Source of the DNA: Eutypella sp. D-1
Lineage: Eukaryota; Ascomycota; Sordariomycetes; Xylariales; Diatrypaceae
Direction: 5' to 3'
NCBI GenBank assembly: GCA_023313575.1
Contig: JAJTTP010000027.1
Coordinates: forward strand, 124,001 to 188,000
DNA: 64,000 bases
Under the pieces are notes generated by a model that was given only the letters and a program-made list of their open reading frames with translations, was not told the DNA's origin and searched no databases. Of the stretch, positions 22,488-34,025 are shown in pieces (positions within the stretch are counted from its first letter, which is position 1; every line of letters starts with the position of its first letter). Position numbers and translations under genes: made by a program.

Positions 22488-23124
22488 TCACCTCCCCCCC
22501 CCCCCTCCAGCAACCGGCGGGCTTACCACCGCATCCCCTCCCCCATCCCCTTCCCCCTTTCCATGCTCCCGCTCCGCGCTCTCCTCATCCTTAGGCCGTT
22601 CCCAAATGGGTATCAGGGGTTTCTTCCCATTCCTGCCCGTCTCTCTATTAGACCCGCCGCCGTATATGGGTCTCCTGCCGGGAATGTCTGGGACGCAGGT
22701 TTTGGTCTTGCGGCTGTCTACTTTTGTTTTCTCCTTGCATGCTGTATTTGGGGGGACGGAGGGGGTTAGTGGAAGAAAAAGATCGAAGAGTGGGCACATG
22801 ATGTCTTTTAAGGTAGGAAGCTTCGTAAGAGGGGAGGGAGGAAGAAGAGACTCACTACCCGCTAATTTCTCCTTCGGCTCTCTCCGGGGGGCCGCGGTGT
22901 ACGTCACCGTATACCAGCATGGACTAAGCAACTTCTGGCCCCTACAAGCCTCAACTGCAGTATCACTATCATCAGCATAGATCAACTCCAAATAGCAAAC
23001 CCCCTCCCTTCAAGGATTGCTTACTGGGATCGGAGGCAGGATAGGTCCGCCAAGACGCAGCGAGACCCTGCCCGACGAACAGGGCAGTGGTCGCGGCGAA
23101 GACGGCGATGGTTGGGAAATGCAT
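22488..23124 (-). CDS. Small secreted four-cysteine protein, unknown
   Basis: Exons are 23124-23025, 22954-22856 and 22741-22488, with introns of 70 and 114 bases (donors GTAAGC and GTGAGT, acceptors GCAG and ACAG, CTGAT-like branch). All junctions are phase-matched and give 150 residues. The N-terminus (MHFPTIAVFAATTALFVGQG) is a clear secretory signal peptide, with cleavage likely after about residue 22. The mature part has four Cys: EACRGQ, LSPCWYT, TCKEK and KTCVPD, at residues about 36-80. A polar, charged tail ends in Gly-rich sequence read from a long G homopolymer (22491-22504), so the exact C-terminus is unsure. I recognise no family. Size, secretion and paired cysteines suit an apoplastic or effector-like protein, but that is inference. 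Confidence 0.55.
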
Positions 23125-24436
23125 CGTTACGAATACGACATCAATGAGACGTGGACTAGCTAGCTAAGTAGTTACCTAAATTGAGTGTTAAGCCAGGCAG
23201 CCGAGGGGGGGCCTACTTGGTTAAAACGCGATATACGGGATTTCTACCGTGAAATTCTCCTTTTATATATTTAAATCTTCCACTTGTTCGTGTCCGCTAC
23301 GAGGTATCGCTATCGAACTCTGTGGATAATGTCGCCGCCCTCCGCTGCGTCGCGGTAATTATTTGGGGCTCGTAACAGACCTAGTTTTATGTTCCGTATC
23401 TAATATTCCTCGAGGCAGTAACCCCGTAGGCGGACGGAAGCATAAAAAATTTAGAAAGCACGTCACGCTGCCGCTTTCTCAGGGGAGACTATCATGCCCT
23501 TCTGACCGACCGACCGACCGACCGATCGCTAACGATTATCAGGACATCTGCCCGGGTACCTTGCATTCCACTTACGGTAATTAGATCACCAAAATCTGTA
23601 TGTGTGTTGGGGGGGGGGGGGGGGGGGGTTAAGGGACATGGAGAGAAAACTCGCCGGCGTATATCTTGCCGGAAATGCCATAGATACACTGTAGCCAGAG
23701 TTCAATACCTAAGTATTTAAACCTGATCTCTACTCTATAGTATCCGGCTGTTCAGCAATAACCCTCAAAGTTCCATCTCGCGCTCCCTAGCACGCCCTGT
23801 GACAGCATATGACAGTCTACGGGACAATCAACAATCAACGAGGTGGGCCTCTGGCCGTCTTTAGTTGAAGAAAATTGCGTGCAAGTACTGGATCGAGTCC
23901 GATAACTATCGCGGCTGCTTATCATACGTGCAATGATACGATCACTACGCGAAGGGGTTTGGTATGGACCTATAAGCAGACAACCAGGGGGATTGCGGCA
24001 CTCCCTGTTCCATACTTGGACACAGCTTGTTATGACGCCTTGGCAAGAGACTTCCATTCCTAGTATTCACACTACCGAAATCTGTGGTCATGGTATCAAA
24101 GGCAATTCTGTTTCTTCTGATTTCTCTAACTTGACATCGAACCACGATCCGCCCTCTCGCTCATTGTATGAGTCTCGATTCTTCCCTTATCTCCCTTAGC
24201 AAGTGGTATTCCACACATATGAAAGCAGGCGTCGTAAATCGTGATATCGTGAGACCCCCACGAATAGCCGTAGGCTCTTCTCTCTTGTGAATGCAGCCGC
24301 AGATATAGACAACGTGATGACAGCCAAGGCTAGCATAGCCTGTTCTTTAACCATTGCTGATTGCAAATGTGCCTCTGCTCACCATTGCAATTAGATATGG
24401 GACTGCAACAGCTGATGCACGAGTGCTGAATGCTGG
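23125..24436. other. Intergenic
   Basis: No gene is seen. It includes the promoter of the small secreted protein, an ACCG tetranucleotide run (23504-23525), a 20-base G homopolymer (23609-23628) and the 3' flank of the CFEM gene. Confidence 0.6.
23609..23628. repeat. 20-base G homopolymer
   Basis: Twenty consecutive G on the plus strand. The length is prone to sequencing and assembly error. Confidence 0.9.
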
Positions 24437-25779
24437 TTATATCATCATTCGCGGCTGTGCACGAGGCGGCATATCCTCATAGCGTCTGGCTTCTCGGTCG
24501 AGCTCGGATGAGTAGGAAGATCTCCGAGGCTCAGTCGTGTTAACGGGCAGATGCGAGGATCGGGTGAAACTGCCGGTGGTGCTACCAGGGGAGCTGTAGG
24601 CAGCAGGGAAGGCCTGACCGCCATCCTTCTCTTGACTTGACTCGTCACCAGCGAACTGTCGGCCAGAACCTGGGAGGGGTTGCGAGATGTTGAGAGGTGG
24701 CGGGACCTTCTTGGCACGTCTCTTCCTGCACCACACCAGGATGGCTACAACTATTGCAGCCAAGAAAAGAAAGACCGAGACGCCCACAATTATGGCTATG
24801 GTTTTGTTGCTCAATTTCGCACCCTCGGGCTTGCGATCGTTATCATGATCCCCGTTGGAATTCAGTGACGTATTGGTCGCTGCTGCGCCTGATTTGGAGG
24901 CTGTGGCTGAAGAGGATATAGAAGTTTTCGTTGAGAGCGTAGTTTCTCCTGCCGCTGTGAGTCCAGCTTCCGTCGAAGAAGATGGCTAGGTAATGAGTTA
25001 GCTGCATAGTCCTCCCGGAATTACGCGTTGGAAGCGAGTCACTTACCTGGCTGCTCGAGGACTCGGCACTTGGTGTCTCGGCAGGTGGGGCTGAAGAGGT
25101 GGACGCAGAAGACTCAGGGGCCGGCTCAGGAGTAGAAGCTCCAGCATCACTGGATGGAGCAGCGCTTGTGGTCGTGGCCTCCGGTGCCGGGGGCGTCTCT
25201 GATGCTGGGGTTGGTGAAGCCTCAGCAGGAGGCGTCGATGTCTGCTCAGGTGGAGGCTGAGCGGGCTCATCACCACCCCACGGCAAAATGCCGGCATCCC
25301 AGTATGCATCTTTATGAAGAGTTAGACCGGGCCAAGCAACTAACCGAGAAGAAGATCTTACCATTGCAGACATCAGCACCATGATCCTGAGCATGGGTAA
25401 TCTGGTCTTGAGATTCACCCAGGGGCCCGATGCATGCCTGAACCACACAATCCTTGATACCATTCTCGAAATCAGGAGCCTTCTCACAGACACAGATGGT
25501 ATCACCAACGGCACATCCGAACTTCTCGGCAGACGAGAACACGTTATTAACGCAAGTCGCCTATAATCGTGCCACAAGATTAGCAAGACACTCCTCAGAG
25601 GGCAGGGTGCTTCGATTCTACAGCTAAGACGAAGACCATGGGATGATCATCTACTCTCCACTTACCGCACAGGGAGATGCCAGATTACCGGTACCGTCCG
25701 GGGGTGGTCTGTCGCGAGAGAGGGCAGGGCCCACGAAGGCCAGCAGCAGCAGCAGTGCTGCATGGGAGAACCACATCAT
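24437..25779 (-). CDS. CFEM-domain single-pass membrane protein
   Basis: Exons are 25779-25666, 25560-25362, 25309-25047 and 24985-24437, with introns of 105, 52 and 61 bases (donors GTAAGT/GTAAGA, CTAAC branch points), giving 374 residues. A signal peptide (MMWFSHAALLLLLAFVGPAL) precedes a complete eight-Cys CFEM domain at about 37-103. It opens SPCAATC, continues FGCAVGDTICVCEK with the Asp that in characterised CFEM proteins contacts haem iron, and ends ADVCN. A Ser/Thr/Pro/Ala-rich stalk (about 110-245), likely O-glycosylated, follows, then a transmembrane helix (about 254-276, IAIIVGVSVFLFLAAIVVAI) with a WCRKRRAKK stop-transfer and a cytosolic tail ending RMMI. CFEM proteins serve in surface sensing, haem/iron uptake or virulence. 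The layout suggests a cell-surface receptor or sensor. Confidence 0.88.
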
Positions 25780-28700
25780 CTTTGAGAAAGTCAGACCACT
25801 GATGAATGAAATATATAGAAGCAGTAAAAGTAGGAACAATGTCTACTTAATAATGTATGCAGTCAGATGAGAAATGACATACCTTGTGTGTGTTCAAAAG
25901 AAGACTTAAGTTGTTTGATACACAAGTGAATCGTGTGGTTGTTAACGAGTAGATCCTTTGCTGCCAAAATAAGAGAGGAGCTGCCGGCTCTAAATTTTCC
26001 CTTTTTGGTCCGTATTGTGCGGTACCAGTTGTTTGTTTTGAGTGGCCGGCTGGCAAGTAATGTGCAGATGAATCGATGGCAGGAAGGTACGTGGGGAGAA
26101 AAAAAAAAAGAGGAAAAAAGTCGAATTGCCTTGGAAGGTATCTTGGTACCGAAGTCGAAGTGAAAATGTGCACGGGGTATCACTGGGAATAAACAAGGAA
26201 AGAACGAGGCCGAGCTAGTCGGTAGAATTGAATGTAAGAGGGGAAAGATGAGGGCACACAGTTAGTGCATGAAGGGACCGAAAGCCGCGCCAGACGGGAG
26301 TAGTTACAGTCTCACACCGTTCCTCATTGTCTGTGTTGCTATTGTGTATGTGTGTGTTATTGAATGATGCTGTGGACCGATAAACACGGAGGGGCAGAAG
26401 GTCCAGGTCGGCTCCCTGGGAAAGTGACCTAGATAACGGGGCAACAAGACGATAAGGACCGGCTCCAGGGTCCAATCCAGTGTTATGTATACCTAGGTAT
26501 TGTGTATAGAGCTTCGTATTGATCCAGGTGGGAAACCACTATGGGGGAGATGGAATAACCAGATCCAGGCTGTTCCTTATCTGTTTGCCAATGGCTACTA
26601 CTGACTGATGTGGACTGAGCAGTGTCGAGTCCAAGGTCACCACAGAGGTACCGGAAGTACCGACTTCCTTGGGAAGTATGATCAAAAAGTATCAAGGAAA
26701 GTTAATGATGGTTAGTCTGCCGATTTAATAATCGAACTGGGAAAACTGTGATCAGGCTACCTGGTAAGTTTAAAGAGAAACCAGGTAGACGAATCCGGGA
26801 ATTGAAATGAACGTCTCAAGCATGATACGACACGGGATACGACATCAGACACGATATAGAGAACGTCTAGGATGAGAAATATCTCGGAAGGAAGTGAATG
26901 ACTGCCGCCTACTGAAGTCAAAATACGGAATCGAAGGGACCGGGGGACTTGCTGCCGTAGGCAAGGAAGTAAATGGACTGGGTAGGCAGAAACCTGAAGG
27001 AAGGAATGGGAAAAGAAGTTAACAACCCGCACGCGGGGATGACATAGCAGGCTGGAAAGTCTAGAAGGCCGTCGAGGCGCAAGTGAAGGAAAGGATACCT
27101 CAGAAAGGTAGGTGGAAAAGATAGTGAATGAATGAGTGGAAGATGGAATAGAAGATGGGGGCCAGGGATGAGGAGAGTCAAGAGTTGAGGGTTTCTGTCA
27201 TCGTCGTCGACATTGACTAAATTGGATATTGTAAGGTGCATGCAGATATATAGGTACATGTACAGGTACATCAATGTTGCATTTGGAAATGCTGTGGAGA
27301 TAAGTAGCTAGCAGGGACCTATTAAGTATTCAGGGGTACGGATCTCGCAGGAGAGACTTTTAGCGCCTTAAACAGCTTGGGTAGGTACTACATTAGGTAC
27401 GTCAGATTTTATATGAAACGGGAAGGTTACTTACCCTAGGTACCTTACCTACCTTGGGCAAGCTGCATAATAAAAATACATACATACATATATTTATATC
27501 ATCTATCTATCCATCTGGGCAGGTACCTGCCTCGAAGGCATATCTACCGAGAAGCTGGGTGGGCTGTAACCGGGTCTTGAAATGGAAGTTATGACTGGTA
27601 TATCAACTACTCTGGCTTTGCCGGTCCGACTTGCCTCAATGTACATAACTACATGCATACTGACTATATCCCACTGCCTATCTGGGTAATCAAGGAGAAA
27701 CAGGTTGACGTCACCTGTTATTCACATCTAAATGAAGGCATTAAGACGGGACGGACCTAGCAGGTCACAGCAGTGTAATTAAGGTACTCACCTTCATCTT
27801 GTAGTATCAAACAAAATGCACGCAACCAGTTGATTGGGATTAATTAAGTTTGCTGGGAAATCACTGGGTAACTAGCTTCCCGGTATTATCCAATCAGGTG
27901 TTGTACTGTACTACACCTAAATGTGCGACCTGCCAGGTAAGAACCCAATTTTCATCTACTGCAACTGCTATCTGGTGCATCAATGGGATATTAGTATTTA
28001 AGACATGTTAATGCCTCTTTCTTTTTTTTTTTCTCGATTGGCCCTGGAGCTTTCCTACCAAGAGCATTTAAAGATATGGGCAGATATTAGTGTCTGGTTC
28101 TTTTTATTACTTTGGATCTTCCAGGCCTTTGCGGGGGTTGATGCCCATACCATTGTATCTTGCTATACCAGATCAGGGCATTGAATAGATTTATTGATGC
28201 TTGCACCACCTAAGGAGGTATGCAGGGACAAAACGATAGAACAATCGATATATACTTATTAGGATAAAAAGTGAGGTTCAAACGAGGCTGGGAGGATAAT
28301 TGAAGGATTTCAGCTTCACTGTCCCTACTCCTGTTGCAACATTGTGGTGTGTCCAGCTAGCCATCAGCCATCTCCATAAGCCGATCAGCCCCCTGAATAT
28401 CCACTGTTTGCTTCAAAAAACTCGTTGGGTAGAGAATTAACATCATATATCACATTGCAATTCAAGGCACCGTGCAGTCCCGAGGTCGCGATATATGGAG
28501 GAGGATACGCCAATCGCATCACTGCAAATTGGTATGATGTTCTGGCAGTCTGGGGTTTTTTTTCTAATGTCGCACAGGGGCTGGCACAATGTCTCGGGTT
28601 CCCACAACCTGACACTGCAACTAGAGCTTAACGTACGATGTAGCACAGCATAATAGTTTTTTTACTTTCGTTTTTCTCATCTGCTCTTCTCTCCTGGCAA

Positions 28701-31238
28701 TCATAATAAATGATGATAATCAGACACCATAGATGCGAATAATACAGGGAATCGTGACTTGAATGGTTCATATTCCATAGCCGCTCTATAAACACCGAAA
28801 CCCAGATCGAACTAAGTCATCTGTAGATCATCCAAACGGTGTGGAGAGCCAAACCAATGACATGCAGCACGCTTGATGACCTCAATGCTCTCTAGGGCCC
28901 CTAACGGATAGCCAGGCGGCTCTGGCTGTCAGGGTCCTCTCTAACGGTCGCTGCGTTCCCGGTTTATTGGCTGATTGGCTGAAAATTGGGGGGATCGTCT
29001 CAGGGATCAATTTCTAGAAATGTCCTAAAGAGGAAAAGACCCGCTGGCCTGAAACCCCCTCCTCCAAGTAACCTCTAGCTTACCTAAACATTTTGGGAAG
29101 TGACATTCCGGGTTCTGTCTGGAGCATCATCTGTCAGGCGGTACCTGCCCTTGCCCGGGTCGGGGACGGGCTGAACACATTTCCGCAATCCCGCATGTAT
29201 GTACACAGATGAGAAACCTAGGCATTGTCTTGTCGTATCTTGGATCTGATACATGGTCCAAACTGACCTTAACCTACTACTTGGATATTCATCCGGGTTT
29301 GTCCAAGCTTGCCAAGCTGGTCAACACAAATAGAATCAGCCAGTTCAGGGTTGGAAATCGCGGCCTCTTGATCCGATCGAATACAACCAAACCTAACCGG
29401 GGACATCCTTTACGGAACCAAAACGGGGGGTGGTACCTACCTACCCGGGTATGGTATAAGAATCGAAGGCAGATCCACTTTAGAACAGTTTCAGCTCTCC
29501 AAAGAGGTCGAACCTAATTGGCCAGTGGGGGCGGACGATCTTTAACCGAAGGGGGTCCCACCGTTATCAGCCATGCTATCAGGGTTTGGCCTACAATATC
29601 CAGAAAAGGCAATCGTACCTACCTAACGGAGGTGGTGCTTAACTAATGGCCTTCGAACCCCAAATAATCGGCACTGCGTATATTTGTTGCTTGAAGACAC
29701 ATCGTCATCACTATAGTATCCGTGATACCATCACCATTTAGGTACCCAGTATACTCACTACCTGGGTATGCAGCAAGCAAGTGACCTGGGCAAGCATATA
29801 GTATGTAGTATAGAAGGTGGCACGAACAATCAATCATATACCGAAAACCATATACCGGACGAGTTTTCATTGAGACAATCGGGATTGTGACCGCGCCCAG
29901 CGCTGCGGTCACTATATGAGCGACATGCAAGCCTTGTAGGGCAAACCTCCTTGGTACGCTGTAACCCAGTGGATCTTGGTCCCACGGTCAAATCTCCTTC
30001 CAAATCAAATTCGTTTTTTTTTTCTTTCCCTCTCTCCATTCTTTTCTAATGTTTCCATGTGTCCCGGCTTGTGTCATTGACGCGAGGCTTTCTGGGTCCA
30101 GTCCCAGTTGCTGCGGTGCCACCCTGAAGGGCCCAACATCACGCGCGCACCCCGAAATTCGATAGGGTCATTTTCTAGGTCTCACTCATGGACACCGAAA
30201 ATGAAGCTCGTGTATGCACACGATATCTCACCGACCTGTATGACTACTCGGCGGGAAAATGGATATTGGACGAGCTTGATCTTCCACTCGGGTCGCACGG
30301 TATTTCCCTTCCTCCCAAGATGTCGGGAATCTCAGCTACTCATAAAGACCCCGTAGGCGGTATTTAAAGACCATGTATAGACTTTATTTTCTTCAGTATT
30401 GCTCCGAGCGAATGAATTTTCCTCTCCCGGTGTTCCGATGGCACGTGTGTGCTTGACTGCGCACCCGACCACCAGATCACCGAACTACACCGTTAGCCTA
30501 TCTCATCGTCACCTTTGTCTTACTACGATGGGGTGAGATATGCGCACGATAACGGCTGGTCGTCGGCACTTTTTCTTACTATTATTAGCCACCGCTTACA
30601 TACGTGTCATCCGGCCTCGTCGCCTCGTAGTGCTTGTTCGCGCCAGCCGGAGCGCCACCAGGATGTCATCGTCACGTCCAGTGGATTACTCAGGGTCGAG
30701 TGCGCCTCCGTGGAGACCTGGCCTGACTAACACACATGCCTATGTAGGCAGCTGGCTACGAACACCGCCGCCTCCTAACCGGAGAGGTAACGTATCTACG
30801 GCTACCTCCAGCGCCAATCGGCGCAAAGCCAGGCAGAGAAATTTTGCGATTTCAATTTCCACTAGCCTGGTGAGTGGCCTTGATGGCAGCATCGCAGCTT
30901 GCTGTAGATCCCGGACGGGAGCCATCAGCCTCACGTGACGTGGACCGGCGCCGTGCGGGTCCTTGTTGCCGATCCGCACCGTTCCGACGCGGTCTTAGCT
31001 AGATTACTACCCCATCCTCACATAACTCCCCAGGTACTCAGTGGGTTACTGTCCACAACTTCAGCGATGATAAAATGCCATGCAGAATGGTATATTACAA
31101 CTAGCGCATCAGAGAGCACGGCGGTTCCGATGCTATCATGGCTCCTAATATAATGTCCCTGAGCCCTGGCCATGAGAAAAATCCAACATCAACAAATTGG
31201 TATTTGCATGCTGAAGACTATCTTCTAACTGTCATATC
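25780..31238. other. 5.5-kb gene-poor intergenic region
   Basis: No convincing gene. It has GGTACC/CCTAGGTA palindromes around 27360-27530 and homopolymer tracts, including a long T-run near 28021. Short overlapping frames such as 28385-28646, 29209-29517 and 30540-30938 have no domain or splice logic. The part next to 25780 is the upstream region of the CFEM gene. Confidence 0.55.
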
Positions 31239-32804
31239 CTATCTGTCATCTGGAATTGAAGTCATTGTCCTAGACAAGTCCTCTAGCTGCAACTTCATGT
31301 GCCCACCATTAACTAGTCTACTTATGATGAGTGGCCCCCCAGGATGGGGCCGAAAGTACGTCCAACACCACTGCTCGGAATTCGAGGGTTTGAACCTTAG
31401 TTCTTGTACCAGGAAGTAAGAGAAATGGTCGGAGACACATGTGGACAACATCAAGATGCACTGTTCCCAAGGATTAATGCTGTCATCAGGTGGAGGATCG
31501 TTGCTGTCTTCAGTGGTGTTATACAACCTGACACCAGTCAGCCGTAGCGAGTTGAGGCTGGGTCCGAATTTCTTAAAAAGGCGCAACATTGATCCTGTTG
31601 ATATGGAGGCAATATTCAGACTGAGGTCGCGCAGGTGGGACAGTGCCACGGGTCCAGGAGAGTCGTAATAAGTTGGCGTCTGTGGTCCCTGAGATGTCGA
31701 TGCTGTCACTGCCGTCGTGGGACCTGGCGGTGGTGCTGGCGTCGCCAGCCACTGCAAAAAGCAGCCTTTCGGTGAGCAAGGAGGGAAACGGTTCCAAGAG
31801 ATCGCTAGCTCACGTATATTCAGGCAGAGCCGTAGAAAATGGCGCAGGTGATATGTGGTGGCCTTGCAGGGCCCATCTTGTCTAATGGTTCGCCTCTCCG
31901 AAAGCCACTCAGCCTTGCCGTACAAGCGGACTTGAAAAGTGTGCAACTTGGATAGTAATGTGAAGTATGAAGGCTCCATATAAGGTGGAATATTGAAAGC
32001 ACTGTCCAGTATTGGTACCTTTGGGATGGAGAGGTATTGCAGCGACCGTCGGGCGCCATTCATAGCAGTCAGCAATTTGACCACTAGGGAGGCATTGTAC
32101 TCCTTTTCATTTAGAGGGGCTTTCCGCCGTTCTGCATTCGTGATAGCCTTGCTTGCGTCCCCAAGAATACGCTGAAATCCACAACTCGTAGATTTCTTCA
32201 CTATACCCTTTAACCCTATACCGGGTATAGTAAAGTTTCCGAGGTGCACGGCGGAGTAATTCACATTGGGGCAGTTTTCTATAATCCTTGTCAACAATAG
32301 GACATCCTGGCCGGTCCAATTGAAGTAGTTGTCATTGGCATACTGCTCGCAGTAGGTGTCTTCCTCGTCTGGCTGAAAGGCACGATTTGCAGGCGGGGAT
32401 CGTGGCAACCTTTCCTGGCCAAGAATGATACACTTGAGGTATGGTGCATATCGTGACTTGGAGACATCTTCGCCTATCGTCAGACTCTTCTGAGTGAGCA
32501 TGAACCGCATCTCCGTGAAGTACATCTTCCCGAAAGTATCGAACAGGATGGAATCCAGTTTCTTGCACGTCTGACGGTAAGCACCTTGGTCACCCACCCC
32601 TAGGTACTTGAAGATCTTGAGGTGGAACTCCGGCGCCAGCCGCAAGAGCAGTGGACCACTTGTTGGTGGTCCTGTTACTGGTGGCTTGCTCGATGGTGGT
32701 GTGCCCGCTGGTGGTGTGCCCGCTGGTGGTTCGGGTGCTGGTGATGGCTGGCGATTAGGGGCAGTGCCCTGTAGATCAGAATGGCCATGATTTGCTCCAT
32801 CCAT
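31239..32804 (-). CDS. F-box-like protein, unknown target
   Basis: Single-exon gene of 521 residues, starting at the ATG at 32804 (MDGANHGHS). The frame is open a further 66 bases upstream but without an ATG. A Pro/Gly/Thr-rich leader (about 15-60, with PPAGTPPAGTPPSSKPP) precedes an F-box-like motif, RLAPEFHLKIFKYLGVGDQG, then AYRQTCKKLDSILFD. The rest resembles the long, leucine-containing C-terminal region of ascomycete F-box proteins (for example LRDLSLNIASISTGSMLRLF and LNSLRLTG), without clear repeats. F-box proteins recruit substrates to SCF ubiquitin ligases through Skp1; no substrate can be inferred. These genes are numerous and fast-evolving in filamentous fungi. Confidence 0.75.
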   Translation of the reverse strand: MDGANHGHSDLQGTAPNRQPSPAPEPPAGTPPAGTPPSSKPPVTGPPTSGPLLLRLAPEFHLKIFKYLGVGDQGAYRQTCKKLDSILFDTFGKMYFTEMRFMLTQKSLTIGEDVSKSRYAPYLKCIILGQERLPRSPPANRAFQPDEEDTYCEQYANDNYFNWTGQDVLLLTRIIENCPNVNYSAVHLGNFTIPGIGLKGIVKKSTSCGFQRILGDASKAITNAERRKAPLNEKEYNASLVVKLLTAMNGARRSLQYLSIPKVPILDSAFNIPPYMEPSYFTLLSKLHTFQVRLYGKAEWLSERRTIRQDGPCKATTYHLRHFLRLCLNIRELAISWNRFPPCSPKGCFLQWLATPAPPPGPTTAVTASTSQGPQTPTYYDSPGPVALSHLRDLSLNIASISTGSMLRLFKKFGPSLNSLRLTGVRLYNTTEDSNDPPPDDSINPWEQCILMLSTCVSDHFSYFLVQELRFKPSNSEQWCWTYFRPHPGGPLIISRLVNGGHMKLQLEDLSRTMTSIPDDR

Positions 32805-32994
32805 TGTTCTTCGTGTGCTCCTTGGCGGAAAGGCACTGGCTCTGTGTAGATTAGGCTGGCCTGTGACCAAATCGTGTCAAGCGGAGATGTGATGAAGATG
32901 ACTTCGAATTAGACAGAAGTGGTCTGAAGTTTATGTTTTAGTGGTAGGAGGGAAAGACTTGTGTAATGTGAGTGTAGGTTGTCGTCTGTGCCAG

Positions 32995-33004
32995 TTTATA
33001 TATA
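32995..33004 (-). promoter_or_regulatory. TATA-like element upstream of the F-box gene
   Basis: TATATATAAA reads on the minus strand about 190 bases before the F-box start codon. The position suits a TATA box, but the match is short. Confidence 0.35.
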
Positions 33005-33279
33005 GCCGTTCGTTGTAGTTCAAAGAGGATATCGGTCTGTATGAACTTCGCAAAGACATGTGGTGTGTGAAGGAATATTTTTGTGAAGTGATGGGGTGAA
33101 ATTTTGGACGTATAAGTAGTAAAATGAAATTCCTGATTGCGCCGTCTATTGTGCATTGAGAAAGCAAATTTTGCCCTAAGGAAGATTTTGGAAACCGTCC
33201 GTATTAATTGTGTCCGTGCTTCCTATTGTTGGTAGAGAACGTGGACGTAGTTGCTATAATAACGTCTACGGAGGGAGGG

Positions 33280-33330
33280 GCTAACATTGAATGGGCAGGC
33301 ACGCCATTCTACTGCTCATTCAATGTTGGC
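33280..33330. repeat. Imperfect inverted repeat, hairpin-forming
   Basis: The arms GCTAACATTGAATGGGCA (33280-33297) and TGCTCATTCAATGTTGGC (33313-33330) pair at 16 of 18 positions around a 15-base loop. It could be a small hairpin RNA, a binding site or the remnant of a miniature inverted-repeat element. Confidence 0.7.
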
Positions 33331-34025
33331 ATACGATTCTACATATACATACAGATTACGACAGTCCGAATGGCACTCGTTACATTCAATGCAATATACC
33401 TAGGCACACCAGCAAGAGGCCTACGTATTATGGTAGATCCCGATACGTTGGAGAATAGAGCTCCTCTATGCCTATTATTACAACTATCAAGGCGTGATAA
33501 TACTATGCTACCTAGATAACGTACCTTCACTGGTACCTGGTCGACAGCCAACGATGATCCTGAATAAGATGGTTAACCCATGGGCTGTGACTATACCTTT
33601 CTTGCTCATCACAGGCTAGTCGACAGTGTAAGTACTTTCTGAATGTGCATGGATTTCATCATCTCGCACTGCAGTTGCTTATGCAGTTATCAACTCGGAT
33701 AACCATCTCAAACTGTGACCATGAAAACAAGGTGGTCAGTTTGCTTGCTTCATTGTACCTGATCGGAATGTGGGTTCATTATATGCGACAAGGCGAGATA
33801 TAACCATTGGCAACAACCTATTTTATAAACGACTGAAGGGGAGGGTGCTAACCCTGGATTTTGCTCCATCCTTATTAAATAAACATTTTCAGGGGTAAAT
33901 CAACGCTTTCCTAGTGAGTGTCATCCTACTCCCAATGCTAACAACCAAACGCAATACACGTAAATGTCAATAACTCATACCATCTTACAACCGACCCCAT
34001 GATTTGCTAAGCTCCCTTCCTTGAC

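Larger units (their letters stand above)
32805..34025. other. Intergenic between F-box and DUF2235 genes
   Basis: The left part is the F-box promoter. The rest has no recognisable gene. It carries an imperfect 18-base inverted repeat (33280-33297 / 33313-33330). Confidence 0.6.

Noticed and set aside
22498..22990. Reading the 22.5-23.0 kb minus-strand frame as a single unspliced gene
   Set aside because: It has no ATG start, crosses two consensus introns and would lose the signal peptide that the spliced model provides.
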